Numbered from the stretch's first letter, positions 55,670-63,200 are shown. The stretch: DNA of 64,000 nt from Massilia sp. W12 (GCF_037300705.1 NZ_CP147776.1:2790001-2854000), one strand, 5' to 3'. The notes: generated from the sequence alone by a model not told the origin. Made by a program: numbers and translations.

Positions 55670-56656
55670 TTAATCGTCGTCTTCATCATCGTCGTCATCT
55701 GCGCTGAAGGTTTGATACGAGTTATGACATAGATAAAAGTCGCCCTCATGCTTGTGCTGCCAAAGTAATTGCCGCAAATCCTGAATGCGGTGTGGCGAGA
55801 GCCATTGGCCGATGGAATACGCCGATTCGACAAAGCGAAATGAGGTAACAGTGTCTCGCGTATCTTTGACTTGCCCTGCAGGATAGAGTGGCGAGATGGC
55901 GCGATAGCCTATGGCCAGCGGCGCCAGCCAGCCAGGCCCGGGTTTTGGCCGGCGTGCCCAGAGATAGGCGCCATCTTGATCCGGGCTGGCGGGCGCATCA
56001 TATTGCAGGGTGCAAAAATCCAGCCAGGCATCCAGCAATTCCGCATCAGGCCGGGTTTGTTGCAAGTCGGCCCAATGCGCCTGCAACAAATCATGCCGTG
56101 ACACCAGGGCAAAACCAGGCAAGAGACGTTTGATGACCTGACGGCGAAATTTGGCGCGCTCTTGCTCGCCATCCGGCATATCAGAGAAAAACACCGGTTC
56201 GCGAGCATCCATGCCAACAATCAAGCCGCCCGCCAAACGCAGGCTTGGCACAGTTTGTTTGAACCAGTTCAGCAAGCCCAGGTGGTTTTGCTCGTCATCG
56301 TATTTATCAAAATCCACCTGACCCGAGCCGAATTCGCACTCAATCATCAATGAGACTGTGCAATGCATTTTGCCTTCTTCGATGATGGGGGCGGTTTTGC
56401 CTTCTTTCGTCAAAGGATGGCGGCTTTGCACCAGGCTATAGTCGCCTTTTGCCGCAGGTTTGAGCACATTAACCTGATGCTGGTGACAGATCACGGCGCA
56501 ACCGCCAAGGCGCACGCCTTGTGCGGCAAACAATTTACGTGAAAGCGCATGCGTGAAGCCGGTAAAATGGGTGATGGCTGGAAAGCCCCAGGTCAGGCCG
56601 GTCACCGCATTGGCGTTTTCCACTTGCAGATGACGCAATATCAACACCGACCTCAT
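55670..56656 (-). CDS. csy2: Type I-F Cascade subunit Cas5f (Csy2)
   Basis: Caps the 5' handle of the crRNA together with Cas8f. In this 328-residue protein the N-terminus MRSVLILRHLQVENANAVTG, then WGFPAITHFTGFTHALSRKL, and the central CTVSLMIECEF are typical of Csy2. The start overlaps the csy1 stop by 4 bp (ATGA). The C-terminus ends in a run of acidic residues (SADDDDDEDDD), which is unusual; I do not know whether it has a role. Confidence 0.93.
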   Translation of the reverse strand: MRSVLILRHLQVENANAVTGLTWGFPAITHFTGFTHALSRKLFAAQGVRLGGCAVICHQHQVNVLKPAAKGDYSLVQSRHPLTKEGKTAPIIEEGKMHCTVSLMIECEFGSGQVDFDKYDDEQNHLGLLNWFKQTVPSLRLAGGLIVGMDAREPVFFSDMPDGEQERAKFRRQVIKRLLPGFALVSRHDLLQAHWADLQQTRPDAELLDAWLDFCTLQYDAPASPDQDGAYLWARRPKPGPGWLAPLAIGYRAISPLYPAGQVKDTRDTVTSFRFVESAYSIGQWLSPHRIQDLRQLLWQHKHEGDFYLCHNSYQTFSADDDDDEDDD

Positions 56657-57984
56657 ATTGCCTCCCGCATATCGTCATAGCGTAAATCAGCGCGCAAGCG
56701 GGCCTTTGCCCGCTTCAAATCCCTTTTCCACTGCTTTAACTCATCATCACCCATAGGCAAATCATCTGAACTGATTTTGTCATTCAACCAGCGCGCAAAA
56801 CGGCGATAGATTTTTTCGCGCCAATCGTCTGCGTCCCTTTCTTGCAAGAACGCCTCATCTGTTTGCGCGCGAAACGGATCAAGCCAGAGTTGTTCGGCGC
56901 GAGGCAAGGCGCTGGATGCGCTCCACCCGGCCAGTTCGCGCATATCTTGCAAAGACATGGCGTAAAGCAGCAGCGCGTCAACTAATTCCTCCACCAATTC
57001 ACGCCGGAATTCGCGGATTTTCATATTGCTGGCGGCGGTTTTTTTCTCATGTAACAAGCGTTTCAGTTTGCGTGCAGTGTTGTTGGCAAAAAAACCGTTA
57101 TGGCGTTCCCAGGCAAACCAGAATGCATCAGATGTCTGAAAACTGGGAAGCTTTGTGTTGTGCCAATCTGGCGGACGGCAACTGAGCAAGTAAGCACGCC
57201 CGCCACGTTTGCTATTGCCCATGGAAATGTTTTGCGGCTTTGTACCGCCAAACTTCATCGCAGCAAGATCAGGAAAATAGATATCCGGGTAAGCGCATGC
57301 CTTGTTTTCGCGGCGCGCTTTGCGAATTTCTTTGGCGGCCTCGGAAAAACGTTGCTCGTTGATGCGTTCATGCAGACTTTGCGCAAGTACGGAAGAAAAC
57401 ATGGGGCCAAGCAAATGGTATTCGCCGTTTTCCAATGGGAAATAGACTTGCCGCATCAGGGTATGACTGCGTATTTCCTTGGCGCGGAAGACTTGCTGAA
57501 AACCGTTCAGCCAATCCGCCAATTGCTGCGGATCTTGTGCAAACGGGGCCAGCGCACTGGCGTCGCCTGCTTCCAGCATCTGCGCCAGACTGCGCCCATC
57601 GGCTTGCAATTGCAGCAGCGCCGCCACATCCAGCGCTGCAGCATTGCCGGCCACGTCCGCCTCAATCTGCGCCAGCGTGCCGGTGCAGACATAGCCGCAA
57701 TGGACCTGCTGCGGCGCATAAATATTGGCCGCTTTGGCGTCGCTGTGGGTGAATTTTGCGCCATGAGTGACAAAAGCGATTTGCCCGGCGCGCTGCGCCG
57801 CATCATTCAGCCAGGCGGCGGGGCGGTGGGCGTCTTCCAAGGCGGTTTTTTTCTGCAAAAAATCAGCATGAATCAGATGCGCTTGATCCGGGCTGTCTGT
57901 TTGCGCCTTCTCTGCCTCTTTTTCCAACTTCTCCAGCTTGCCGGCCAAACGACCGGCTAAAAACGCTCTGATGGTGTGCTGCAT
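56653..57984 (-). CDS. csy1: Type I-F Cascade large subunit Cas8f (Csy1)
   Basis: PAM-recognising subunit of the I-F complex that also binds the crRNA 5' end. It has 443 residues, starting MQHTIRAFLAGRLAGKLEKL behind a strong AAGGAG ribosome binding site. Recognisable pieces include FVTHGAKFTHSDAKAANIY, GNAAALDVAALLQLQADG, QVYFPLENGEYHLLGPMFSS, GGTKPQNISMGNSKRGGRAYLLSCRPP and LWLDPFRAQTDEAF. It is first in csy1-csy2-csy3-cas6f and overlaps csy2 by 4 bp. A 132-bp gap separates it from the upstream exonuclease gene, so a separate promoter is possible; a weak TTGCAA/TATTCC pair is the only candidate I see. Confidence 0.94.
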   Translation of the reverse strand: MQHTIRAFLAGRLAGKLEKLEKEAEKAQTDSPDQAHLIHADFLQKKTALEDAHRPAAWLNDAAQRAGQIAFVTHGAKFTHSDAKAANIYAPQQVHCGYVCTGTLAQIEADVAGNAAALDVAALLQLQADGRSLAQMLEAGDASALAPFAQDPQQLADWLNGFQQVFRAKEIRSHTLMRQVYFPLENGEYHLLGPMFSSVLAQSLHERINEQRFSEAAKEIRKARRENKACAYPDIYFPDLAAMKFGGTKPQNISMGNSKRGGRAYLLSCRPPDWHNTKLPSFQTSDAFWFAWERHNGFFANNTARKLKRLLHEKKTAASNMKIREFRRELVEELVDALLLYAMSLQDMRELAGWSASSALPRAEQLWLDPFRAQTDEAFLQERDADDWREKIYRRFARWLNDKISSDDLPMGDDELKQWKRDLKRAKARLRADLRYDDMREAI

Positions 57985-58116
57985 TCAAGCTCCTTATTCA
58001 GGTTGTGGCGCAGTTCAGGTGTTTGTTTTGCGGCGCTGTCGGCAGCGCTCTTGTTTGGAATATTGAGTCAGCTTGTTCCTTGCAATTTATCCTGTCATCA
58101 ATTCAGTACAGATTAA
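57985..58116. other. 132-bp gap between exonuclease gene and csy1
   Basis: Contains the csy1 Shine-Dalgarno (minus strand AAGGAG, just upstream of 57984), a 5-bp GC-rich hairpin (AGCGC...GCGCT type) at about 58036-58063 with no T-run, and at most a weak promoter. I found no site here with a CC PAM and a good match to the mini-CRISPR spacer. No small ORF is supported. Confidence 0.4.
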
Positions 58117-58602
58117 TCAGCTTGCGCCAGCCATACGCCAGGCTTGCCAAATCATCTCCACATCCAAGGCAGCGCGGTGTGCGCCGTATTTGCCAGCCAA
58201 TTCCGCCTTGTTGGCAAGAAACCGTTTCCATGCGGCCGGATCTGGCAGGGTTTCCTGCAGGGGCAGAACGTGAAACAGTCGAATTTCACCAGCGGCGCGG
58301 AATAAGGTTTGCAGCCAGTCATCATCCCATGGCGCATTGTCACTATAAAAAATGCCGCCGCACAGATGGGCCGCAGCGTTAATTTCTTGCGCCACATCGC
58401 GCGCCGCCGTGCCCTCATTCAATAATTGTGTGCGGCTGATGCCATGCAGTTTTTGCGCCGCCTCATCCCAATGCAGCCAAGCGGCTTCAGGCCGGATCAG
58501 CCACTGCCGGATTTCTCCGCGCCAGCGCAACGCCACTTCAATCGGATAGGAATCAAAATGCAGGCCGCTGGCTTCCAGGTCAATAATGGCGATCTCGCTC
58601 AT
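58117..58602 (-). CDS. DEDDh-type 3'-5' exonuclease (DnaQ/RNase T-like), inside the cas locus
   Basis: 161 residues from the start at 58602 (MSEIAIIDLEASG); an alternative ATG at 58629 would add 9 residues, and neither has a clear ribosome binding site. Catalytic motifs are visible: motif I D8 and E10 in IIDLEASG, motif II Asp in FYSDNAPWDDDWL, and motif III HRAALD with the His and Asp five apart. It is a single nuclease domain with no polymerase-binding tail. DnaQ/RNase T-like exonucleases elsewhere trim prespacers before integration by Cas1-Cas2, and some Cas2 proteins carry a fused DnaQ domain, so a role in I-F spacer acquisition is a reasonable inference. It lies between the mini-CRISPR-regulated membrane-protein gene and csy1. 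Confidence 0.85.
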   Translation of the reverse strand: MSEIAIIDLEASGLHFDSYPIEVALRWRGEIRQWLIRPEAAWLHWDEAAQKLHGISRTQLLNEGTAARDVAQEINAAAHLCGGIFYSDNAPWDDDWLQTLFRAAGEIRLFHVLPLQETLPDPAAWKRFLANKAELAGKYGAHRAALDVEMIWQAWRMAGAS

Positions 58603-58663
58603 AAATTGAAAAAGCGATGTCGTTGGCATGGATGTTTTCTACATCGGCTCATTTTTCACACCT

Positions 58664-58993
58664 TCAATTGAAGAAAATTCTCTTTACCTGCTTTCCGGGT
58701 AGCGCTTCTTGCATTCGCGTTTTCTGTCTTGGGGCCTTCCTGAACCGATTGCCAAGCGATCCAAGGGAGATGCGCGCCACACTGCGATAAACCCGCACAG
58801 CCTTGGCTTCGCCCTGTTTGGGTTTGGCGGCCATAGCGTGCTTGAGTCGCCACCAATGCAACCATGTGAGCAAGGCAATGATCATGACAATGGGCAACGC
58901 AATTGCCACGGTAAACATCGCGCCAAATTTATTGGATTCGGCTGTCACCATTAAATTTTGTATCACTTGCAGCAGTTCGAAGATCTTGCTCAT
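58664..58993 (-). CDS. Small single-span membrane protein; predicted target of CRISPR-like RNA
   Basis: 109 residues starting MSKIFELLQVIQNLMVTAES at 58993 behind GAGGGA. One strong membrane segment (about residues 24-45, MFTVAIALPIVMIIALLTW) is followed by LHWWRLKHAMAAK and a strongly basic C-terminal half (RVYRSVARISLGSLGNRFRK, QVKRIFFN). I recognise no family. Its promoter (-35 TTAGCA, 18 bp, -10 TACAAT on the minus strand) is overlapped by a protospacer-like site for the adjacent mini-CRISPR. A short protein with a membrane anchor and a basic tail, held under Cascade repression, is a plausible toxin of a CreTA-like module. It could equally be an accessory defence protein, or just the first gene of a regulated cas operon. 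Confidence 0.75.
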   Translation of the reverse strand: MSKIFELLQVIQNLMVTAESNKFGAMFTVAIALPIVMIIALLTWLHWWRLKHAMAAKPKQGEAKAVRVYRSVARISLGSLGNRFRKAPRQKTRMQEALPGKQVKRIFFN

Positions 58994-59035
58994 TTTTCCC
59001 TCACCAGGCGTTATCGCGGTCATCCGCTGGTTTGG

Positions 59036-59065
59036 ATTGTAGTACAAAAAACTTCCGCCTGCTAA
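59036..59065 (-). promoter_or_regulatory. Promoter of the small membrane-protein gene
   Basis: Read on the minus strand: -35 TTAGCA (59065-59060), an 18-bp spacer and -10 TACAAT (59041-59036, 5 of 6 to consensus). The predicted start is near 59029, about 36 nt upstream of the ATG at 58993, with GAGGGA in the leader. The -35 hexamer is the complement of the first six bases of the crRNA-like target at 59060, so complex binding there should exclude RNA polymerase. Confidence 0.65.
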
Positions 59066-59085
59066 CTGTTTGCTTTAAAAAAATT
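59058..59085 (+). promoter_or_regulatory. Protospacer-like target of the mini-CRISPR spacer (5'-CC PAM)
   Basis: CC at 59058-59059 is the type I-F PAM. The following bases, TGCTAACTGTTTGCTTT (59060-59076), match spacer nucleotides 1-17 (TGCTATCTGATAGCTTT) at 14 positions. Mismatches are at 6, 10 and 12; positions 6 and 12 (and 18, also mismatched) are those not read in type I R-loops. Beyond 17 the match ends. Such seed-proximal pairing should allow Cascade binding without a full R-loop, that is, repression without cleavage of the chromosome. Confidence 0.75.
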
Positions 59086-59093
59086 GGCCATTC

Positions 59094-59119
59094 TTGAAAT
59101 AGGCAGAATGGAATATAAT
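59094..59119 (+). promoter_or_regulatory. Promoter of the mini-CRISPR RNA
   Basis: Perfect -10 TATAAT at 59114-59119. The -35 is less clear: TTCTTG (59091-59096) at 17 bp, or TTGAAA (59094-59099) at 14 bp. An A-tract at 59077-59083 could act as an UP element. The predicted start is about 59126, immediately before the first repeat hairpin (59127), so the transcript would be leaderless. It diverges from the membrane-protein promoter with about 50 bp between the -35 boxes and -10 ends. Confidence 0.6.
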
Positions 59120-59121
59120 GT

Positions 59122-59203
59122 TGACACTACTGCACAAGTAGCTCAGAAATGCTATCTGATAGCTTTCTTTACACACTCCACTGCCGCACAGGCAGCCAAG
59201 GCC
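59122..59203 (+). CRISPR. Solitary mini-CRISPR: two degenerate type I-F repeats, one 26-nt spacer
   Basis: Repeat 1 (59122-59149) ends AGCTCAGAAA and has stem CTACT/AGTAG around a 5-nt loop. Against the type I-F repeat pattern (stem CTGCC/GGCAG, 3' handle CTTAGAAA) two stem pairs are changed on both sides, so pairing is kept. Repeat 2 (59176-59203) keeps the whole CTGCC-GCACA-GGCAG hairpin but has lost the ...AGAAA end. The spacer (59150-59175) is 26 nt instead of the usual 32. Cas6f cleavage would give an 8-nt handle CTCAGAAA, the 26-nt guide and a 3' hairpin. It is transcribed opposite to the cas genes, between two accessory genes. A decayed array remnant is the alternative; its own promoter, terminator and nearby matching target argue against that. 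Confidence 0.85.
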
Positions 59204-59232
59204 CGCTGGATCACTTCCTGCGGGCCTTTTTT
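59126..59232 (+). ncRNA. Predicted CRISPR-like regulatory RNA (crlRNA) transcription unit
   Basis: The predicted transcript of about 105 nt begins at the first repeat hairpin and ends at the T-run of the terminator at 59227-59232. It contains the complete mini-CRISPR. CRISPR-like RNAs that reuse Cascade to repress a promoter are known as CreA (antitoxin of CreTA pairs) and CreR (cas autoregulators). This unit has the same logic but type I-F repeats. The first 13 nt of the spacer core (GCTATCTGATAGC, 59151-59163) are palindromic, a possible constraint on guide folding. Confidence 0.7.
59200..59232 (+). terminator. Rho-independent terminator of the mini-CRISPR RNA
   Basis: A perfect 7-bp GC stem, GGCCCGC (59200-59206) and GCGGGCC (59220-59226), with a 13-nt loop and six T (59227-59232) on the plus strand. 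The stem begins inside the last bases of repeat 2. On the minus strand no T-run follows, so it acts in one direction only and supports plus-strand transcription of the mini-CRISPR. Confidence 0.9.
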
Positions 59233-59269
59233 CTGCAACATGCCCGCAGCCCCCGCCAGCTTAGCGCCC

Positions 59270-59803
59270 TCAATTCGCCAACGGCGCCAAAATCCCCTCA
59301 CACTCCCTGCTCCTGATTTTGCAAAACGCCGCTATATCCAAAAACACAGGCTCCGCCTCCACGGTGATGGGCAGCAGCATCGCTTGCATATACAGCTTCA
59401 CCCAAACGCCGCGCTTTTGGCGGATATCGCGCAAAAATGATTCTGGCGGCGCGGTGATAAAAAGCGGCAGGGCAAACGTTATTGCCTCCAGCTCAGTTTG
59501 TTCGACCGGCTCATTGCTGCGACAGTCAGATTGCATCAGATCATTGACCAGCTCCTTGCCATCAGGCGTTACAAAGCATGCGACCGGGCGCAAGGCAAGA
59601 AAACGCCGCATACGCTCAGAAATCCAGGGATATCTTGGGAAATCCGCTTGCACGGTGTAAATCAGATTACGATAGTGCGGCCGCTGCGCTTCGCGCTCAA
59701 TGCGCACGACTTGCAGCGAGCGCACGGAAAGGCTGTGGTAGTAGTTCAGTCCCCATAGCGTCGCTGCTGCAGCCATGAGGAGCAAAATGATGCGACTCGT
59801 CAT
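59270..59803 (-). CDS. Membrane-anchored hypothetical protein in the cas locus
   Basis: 177 residues. The N-terminus MTSRIILLLMAAAATLWGLN is a signal anchor or uncleaved signal. The rest is soluble and mixed: RNLIYTVQADFPRYPWISER, RRFLALRPVACFVTPDG, LEAITFALPLFITAPPESFL, FLDIAAFCKIRSRECEG. Several Cys residues (CFVTPDG, DCRSN, FCKIRSREC) could form disulfides in the periplasm. No family is recognised. It starts 19 bp after the preceding small gene, so the two are likely co-transcribed. Its stop is 38 bp from the mini-CRISPR terminator. Its role beside cas genes is unknown. Confidence 0.65.
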   Translation of the reverse strand: MTSRIILLLMAAAATLWGLNYYHSLSVRSLQVVRIEREAQRPHYRNLIYTVQADFPRYPWISERMRRFLALRPVACFVTPDGKELVNDLMQSDCRSNEPVEQTELEAITFALPLFITAPPESFLRDIRQKRGVWVKLYMQAMLLPITVEAEPVFLDIAAFCKIRSRECEGILAPLAN

Positions 59804-59822
59804 AGCGCTCAGGTATTTGCTT

Positions 59823-60137
59823 TTACGCCGCTGGCTTGCGCAAGCTTTGCGCTATGCAAATCTGTCCCTCTTGAATATGAATTGATGGAAAGGTAAGGCG
59901 CTTGATCAGGTTTGCGTAATCCGGCAAATCTTCCTTGCTGTATTGCGGGCGGACTTCCTCGTAGTAAGACGACAACTCAGCCTCCGCTTGCATCATAAAC
60001 ATCAAATCCTGACTGAATTCCTCAAGAGTCTCATCGTCGGCATCGCCGGCATTGACGCATGCTTCCTTGATTTTCATATGCAATCTAAGGGCGTAGATCA
60101 GTTCCATCAAAGTATTCATTCCCAATTCGGTTTTCAT
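59823..60137 (-). CDS. Small acidic helical hypothetical protein after cas2-3
   Basis: 104 residues if the start is the ATG at 60135-60137, which is preceded by GGAG at 9 nt; upstream in-frame ATGs at 60152 and 60176 lack a ribosome binding site. The sequence is helical and acidic: MELIYALRLHMKIKEACVN, DADDETLEEFSQDLMFMMQ, ELSSYYEEVRPQYSKEDLPD, then KRLTFPSIHIQEGQICIAQ. There is no signal or membrane span. It starts 64 bp after cas2-3 and runs into the anchored protein gene. No family is recognised; by size and charge it could be a partner or inhibitor of the next gene product. Confidence 0.65.
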   Translation of the reverse strand: MKTELGMNTLMELIYALRLHMKIKEACVNAGDADDETLEEFSQDLMFMMQAEAELSSYYEEVRPQYSKEDLPDYANLIKRLTFPSIHIQEGQICIAQSLRKPAA

Positions 60138-60201
60138 ACGGGCATTCTCCATTATGCTGAGGCCGATTGATCGCATTGATTTCTTGCGAGAAATACCACC
60201 C

Positions 60202-63200
60202 TCACTCCACCCTCCTATACACCCCAAACCCCTCCGCATAGCGGTAATCCTTCACATTTTCATGCAAGGCAATCACGCCAAATCTGCGGCTGGCTTGCTC
60301 CAGGCTGATGTCCAGATCCTGCGCCAGCTTGATGAGCAAATCTTTCAAATCCCATTTCATCCAAGGCGCCACGCCCGGCGCCAGGGTGATTTCATCGATC
60401 AACAACATGCTTTCGTCTTGTATGCTCAGGCGGCCATCTTTTTCCACAGCATGCAGCAGCGGCTTGTCGTCTTCCTGCTCCATATAGAACACATATTCCT
60501 GTTCAGCCTGGCCTGCGCGAAACGGGGTGTGGCTTTGCAATTCATAAGCCCATTGCACCGGGCAGCGCCACCACAGCGCGCCATACCATTCCGTCGGCGC
60601 TTCACTCCCCAAGAGGCGGGCGCGCAGCTGTGCGTGTTCCAGATCGGCCAAACTGCGTTTGGGCTTGAGTTTGGCTGATTCCTGAATGCGCGGCAGCGCG
60701 CTGATGATGTCGATGTGTTCCGGCGGGATATTTGCTTGCAAATCTTTATCGGCAAGCGCCAGCGCGCCATTTTCCACACCGGGCTTGGCATACGCGATTT
60801 GCTTGCCGGTGAGCGCATTGAAATTGTGACTGAGCACAAGCACGTTGGGCGCTTGCGGCGGTATTTGCCGGTGGCGTTGCACCCGTCCCGCCAACTGAAT
60901 AATGGAGCGCAGCGAACTCGGTTCTACCACACTCCAGTCATAGTCATGGTCGCGCCCGACTTCAGCCACCGGGGTGGCGAACACCATAAATATCACTTGC
61001 CGCGCATGCGCGCCTGCCAGCGCGGCGCGCACCGATGGGCATTGCCACACCTGCTCAGGCTGGTGACGGCTCAAGGCTTGATCCAACACGCCTTCCATCG
61101 CGGAACGCACTGCCAGCGGATGGCGGCTGTGATAAATGCAAAAACGCACTTGTGTATCGTCCGGCCATGCGCTGCTGAGCATGTTTTGCGCAACCGCCAC
61201 CAATTGGCGGATATTGGCAAAGCGCAGCAAGCCAAAGGAAACCTGCTGCCGCCCGTCCGGCGTCGGGCTGGCATGCGCCGCATGCAGGCGCAACACGCCT
61301 GCTTGCATGCTGCGCGCCATCGCCGCCACCGCTTCTTTTTCACTCAGTATGCCCGTGGGCATAGGCAGCCAGGCGCCGCGCCGCAGGAGCGCGCTTTTTT
61401 GCTGCAGATTTGCGCTGCGCTGCGCCACAAAGACGGCATGCGCCTGCACCATCTCATCTTGCTTGGCGCAGGCGGCGCTATGGCGGCCAAATTCATCAAA
61501 CCAGGCGCACAGCACCGGCGGCATGGCGCCTTCATCTCCGCGCGCGGCATGAAACAAGGCGCGCCCTGCCGCATAGGCTTCAAATAATGCTTGCACCAGG
61601 GCCGGCGGCAAGGTGGCGGAAGATAACACGATGCGTGTCCCCAGCATGCCGGCCCAGTGAATCAGACGGGCTAAGGCTGGCATATCGGACAAGTCAAAAT
61701 CGTCCGGCTCGTCCACGATCAAATCACCGCTTAACAGGCGCAACATCGGCCCGATCTGCCGCCCGCCGCGTTCGCCCTCAGTGGCCGGCATTAAATAGTC
61801 AATGGTGGACACCAAAATCGGCGCGCTCAGCAAGCGCCGCAAATTCGGATCATGCGCCAATAAACGCCCCAGCCGGCCTTGATCCAAGGCGCCCTCATAG
61901 CGCACATAACTGTCCTCATCCAACAGCGCTTGCGCCGAGGCGCTGCCGCTGGCTTCCGCCGCATCATGTTGCGCGCCCAGCTCATGCAGTTGGCGCACGG
62001 CGGCGGAACCGATCAAGACCGCCAGATCATCATCTTGCAAGCGCAGCCTGTTGCGCAAGGCGTCCCCGGTTTGCAGCGTGAGGGTGCGCAGGCCAAGCGC
62101 AATCGAAAAGCGGCAACCCTGTTTTTGATCGGCCAGGGCGTACAGAATGCGCGCATTGGCAAAGGTTTTGCCGCAGCCGGTGGAGGCCATATTCACCCCG
62201 AAAAAACCCTGTTTCACGCTGGCTTGCGCCATGCTTTGGGCCAAATCAAAGGCCATGTCCTGCCATTTAAAGCGCGCATCCTGCACGCGTTTTTTGAAAC
62301 CGGGGTGGCGCGACAGCGCCGGCAGCGAAGCGCGCACAGCCGGCAGCATGCCGGCGATTTGCTGCGCCAGCCAGCCTACGCTTAAATTGTGTTCATCCAG
62401 ACGCTGTTTGAGTGCGCCGCTGCTGCGCTCGGTATTGGCCCAGACTTGATAAGCCGGGTCTTGGCGCGCCGGCAATGCGCCCTGGCTGGAATAGCTGTGG
62501 TCTGCCAGCATCAAACTGAGGCGCGCCAAGTGCGCAGAAAAAGAATCCTGCAGCCAATCCGGGCCAAACAACTGGCCGTGCCGCAGCGCGCGCGCCGCCA
62601 GCAGCTGCGCTTTACTGCGCCAGGTTTGGCTTAGCAGCGGTGTGCCGTGTTCAAACTTCCATACTTTGCAGCGTTCAGCCGCGCTGCTGTCGGCGTATTG
62701 CGGGGAATTCCAATGCGCATTCATGAAGCGCTCTTCCAACCATTGATTGGCGTTGGCGATGACTGCCTTGGATTTATTCTCTTTGCAGGGATAATCATGC
62801 AGCAAGCGATGGTGCGAGACGATCAGCCAGCCGACGCAGCGCGCCAGCGGGGTTTTCAGATACAGCCGGAAGGGGTTGACTGCGCGCGGATCGGACAGCT
62901 CACGCCCGTCTTTGCTTTTTTTGGGCGCGGGCGCCATCGCATCCAACACCTGCTTCACGCGCGCGTCATCTGCCGCCGCCACCTGCGCCAGCGCTTGCAG
63001 CCAGGCTCGGTCGTCGCGCCCATCGACAAAGGCGGCGAACAGCAGCAAGCTGACCCATTCATGCCGCAGCGGTTCGACAGTGTGCGCCGCTGTCTTGAGC
63101 TTGGCCTGAAACAGCTGATTGGCTTTACCAAAATCATGAAACAGCCCGGCAATTGCCGCCAAACAGGCAATCGATTCCAGGCTGCGCCACTGGTTTTCAT

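Noticed and set aside
58687-58714. Second possible target of the mini-CRISPR spacer: CC followed by TGCTTTCCGGGTAGC
   Set aside because: Mismatches at seed positions 5 and 8 and almost no pairing beyond 9; it lies at the 3' end of a coding region, not a promoter.
58994-59047. Upstream start at 59047 for the small membrane-protein gene
   Set aside because: The -10 hexamer and predicted transcript start lie inside that extension, and GAGGGA points to the ATG at 58993.
60138-60239. Upstream starts (60239, 60176, 60152) for the small acidic protein
   Set aside because: None has a ribosome binding site and the longest overlaps the cas2-3 3' end; the ATG at 60137 has GGAG at proper spacing.
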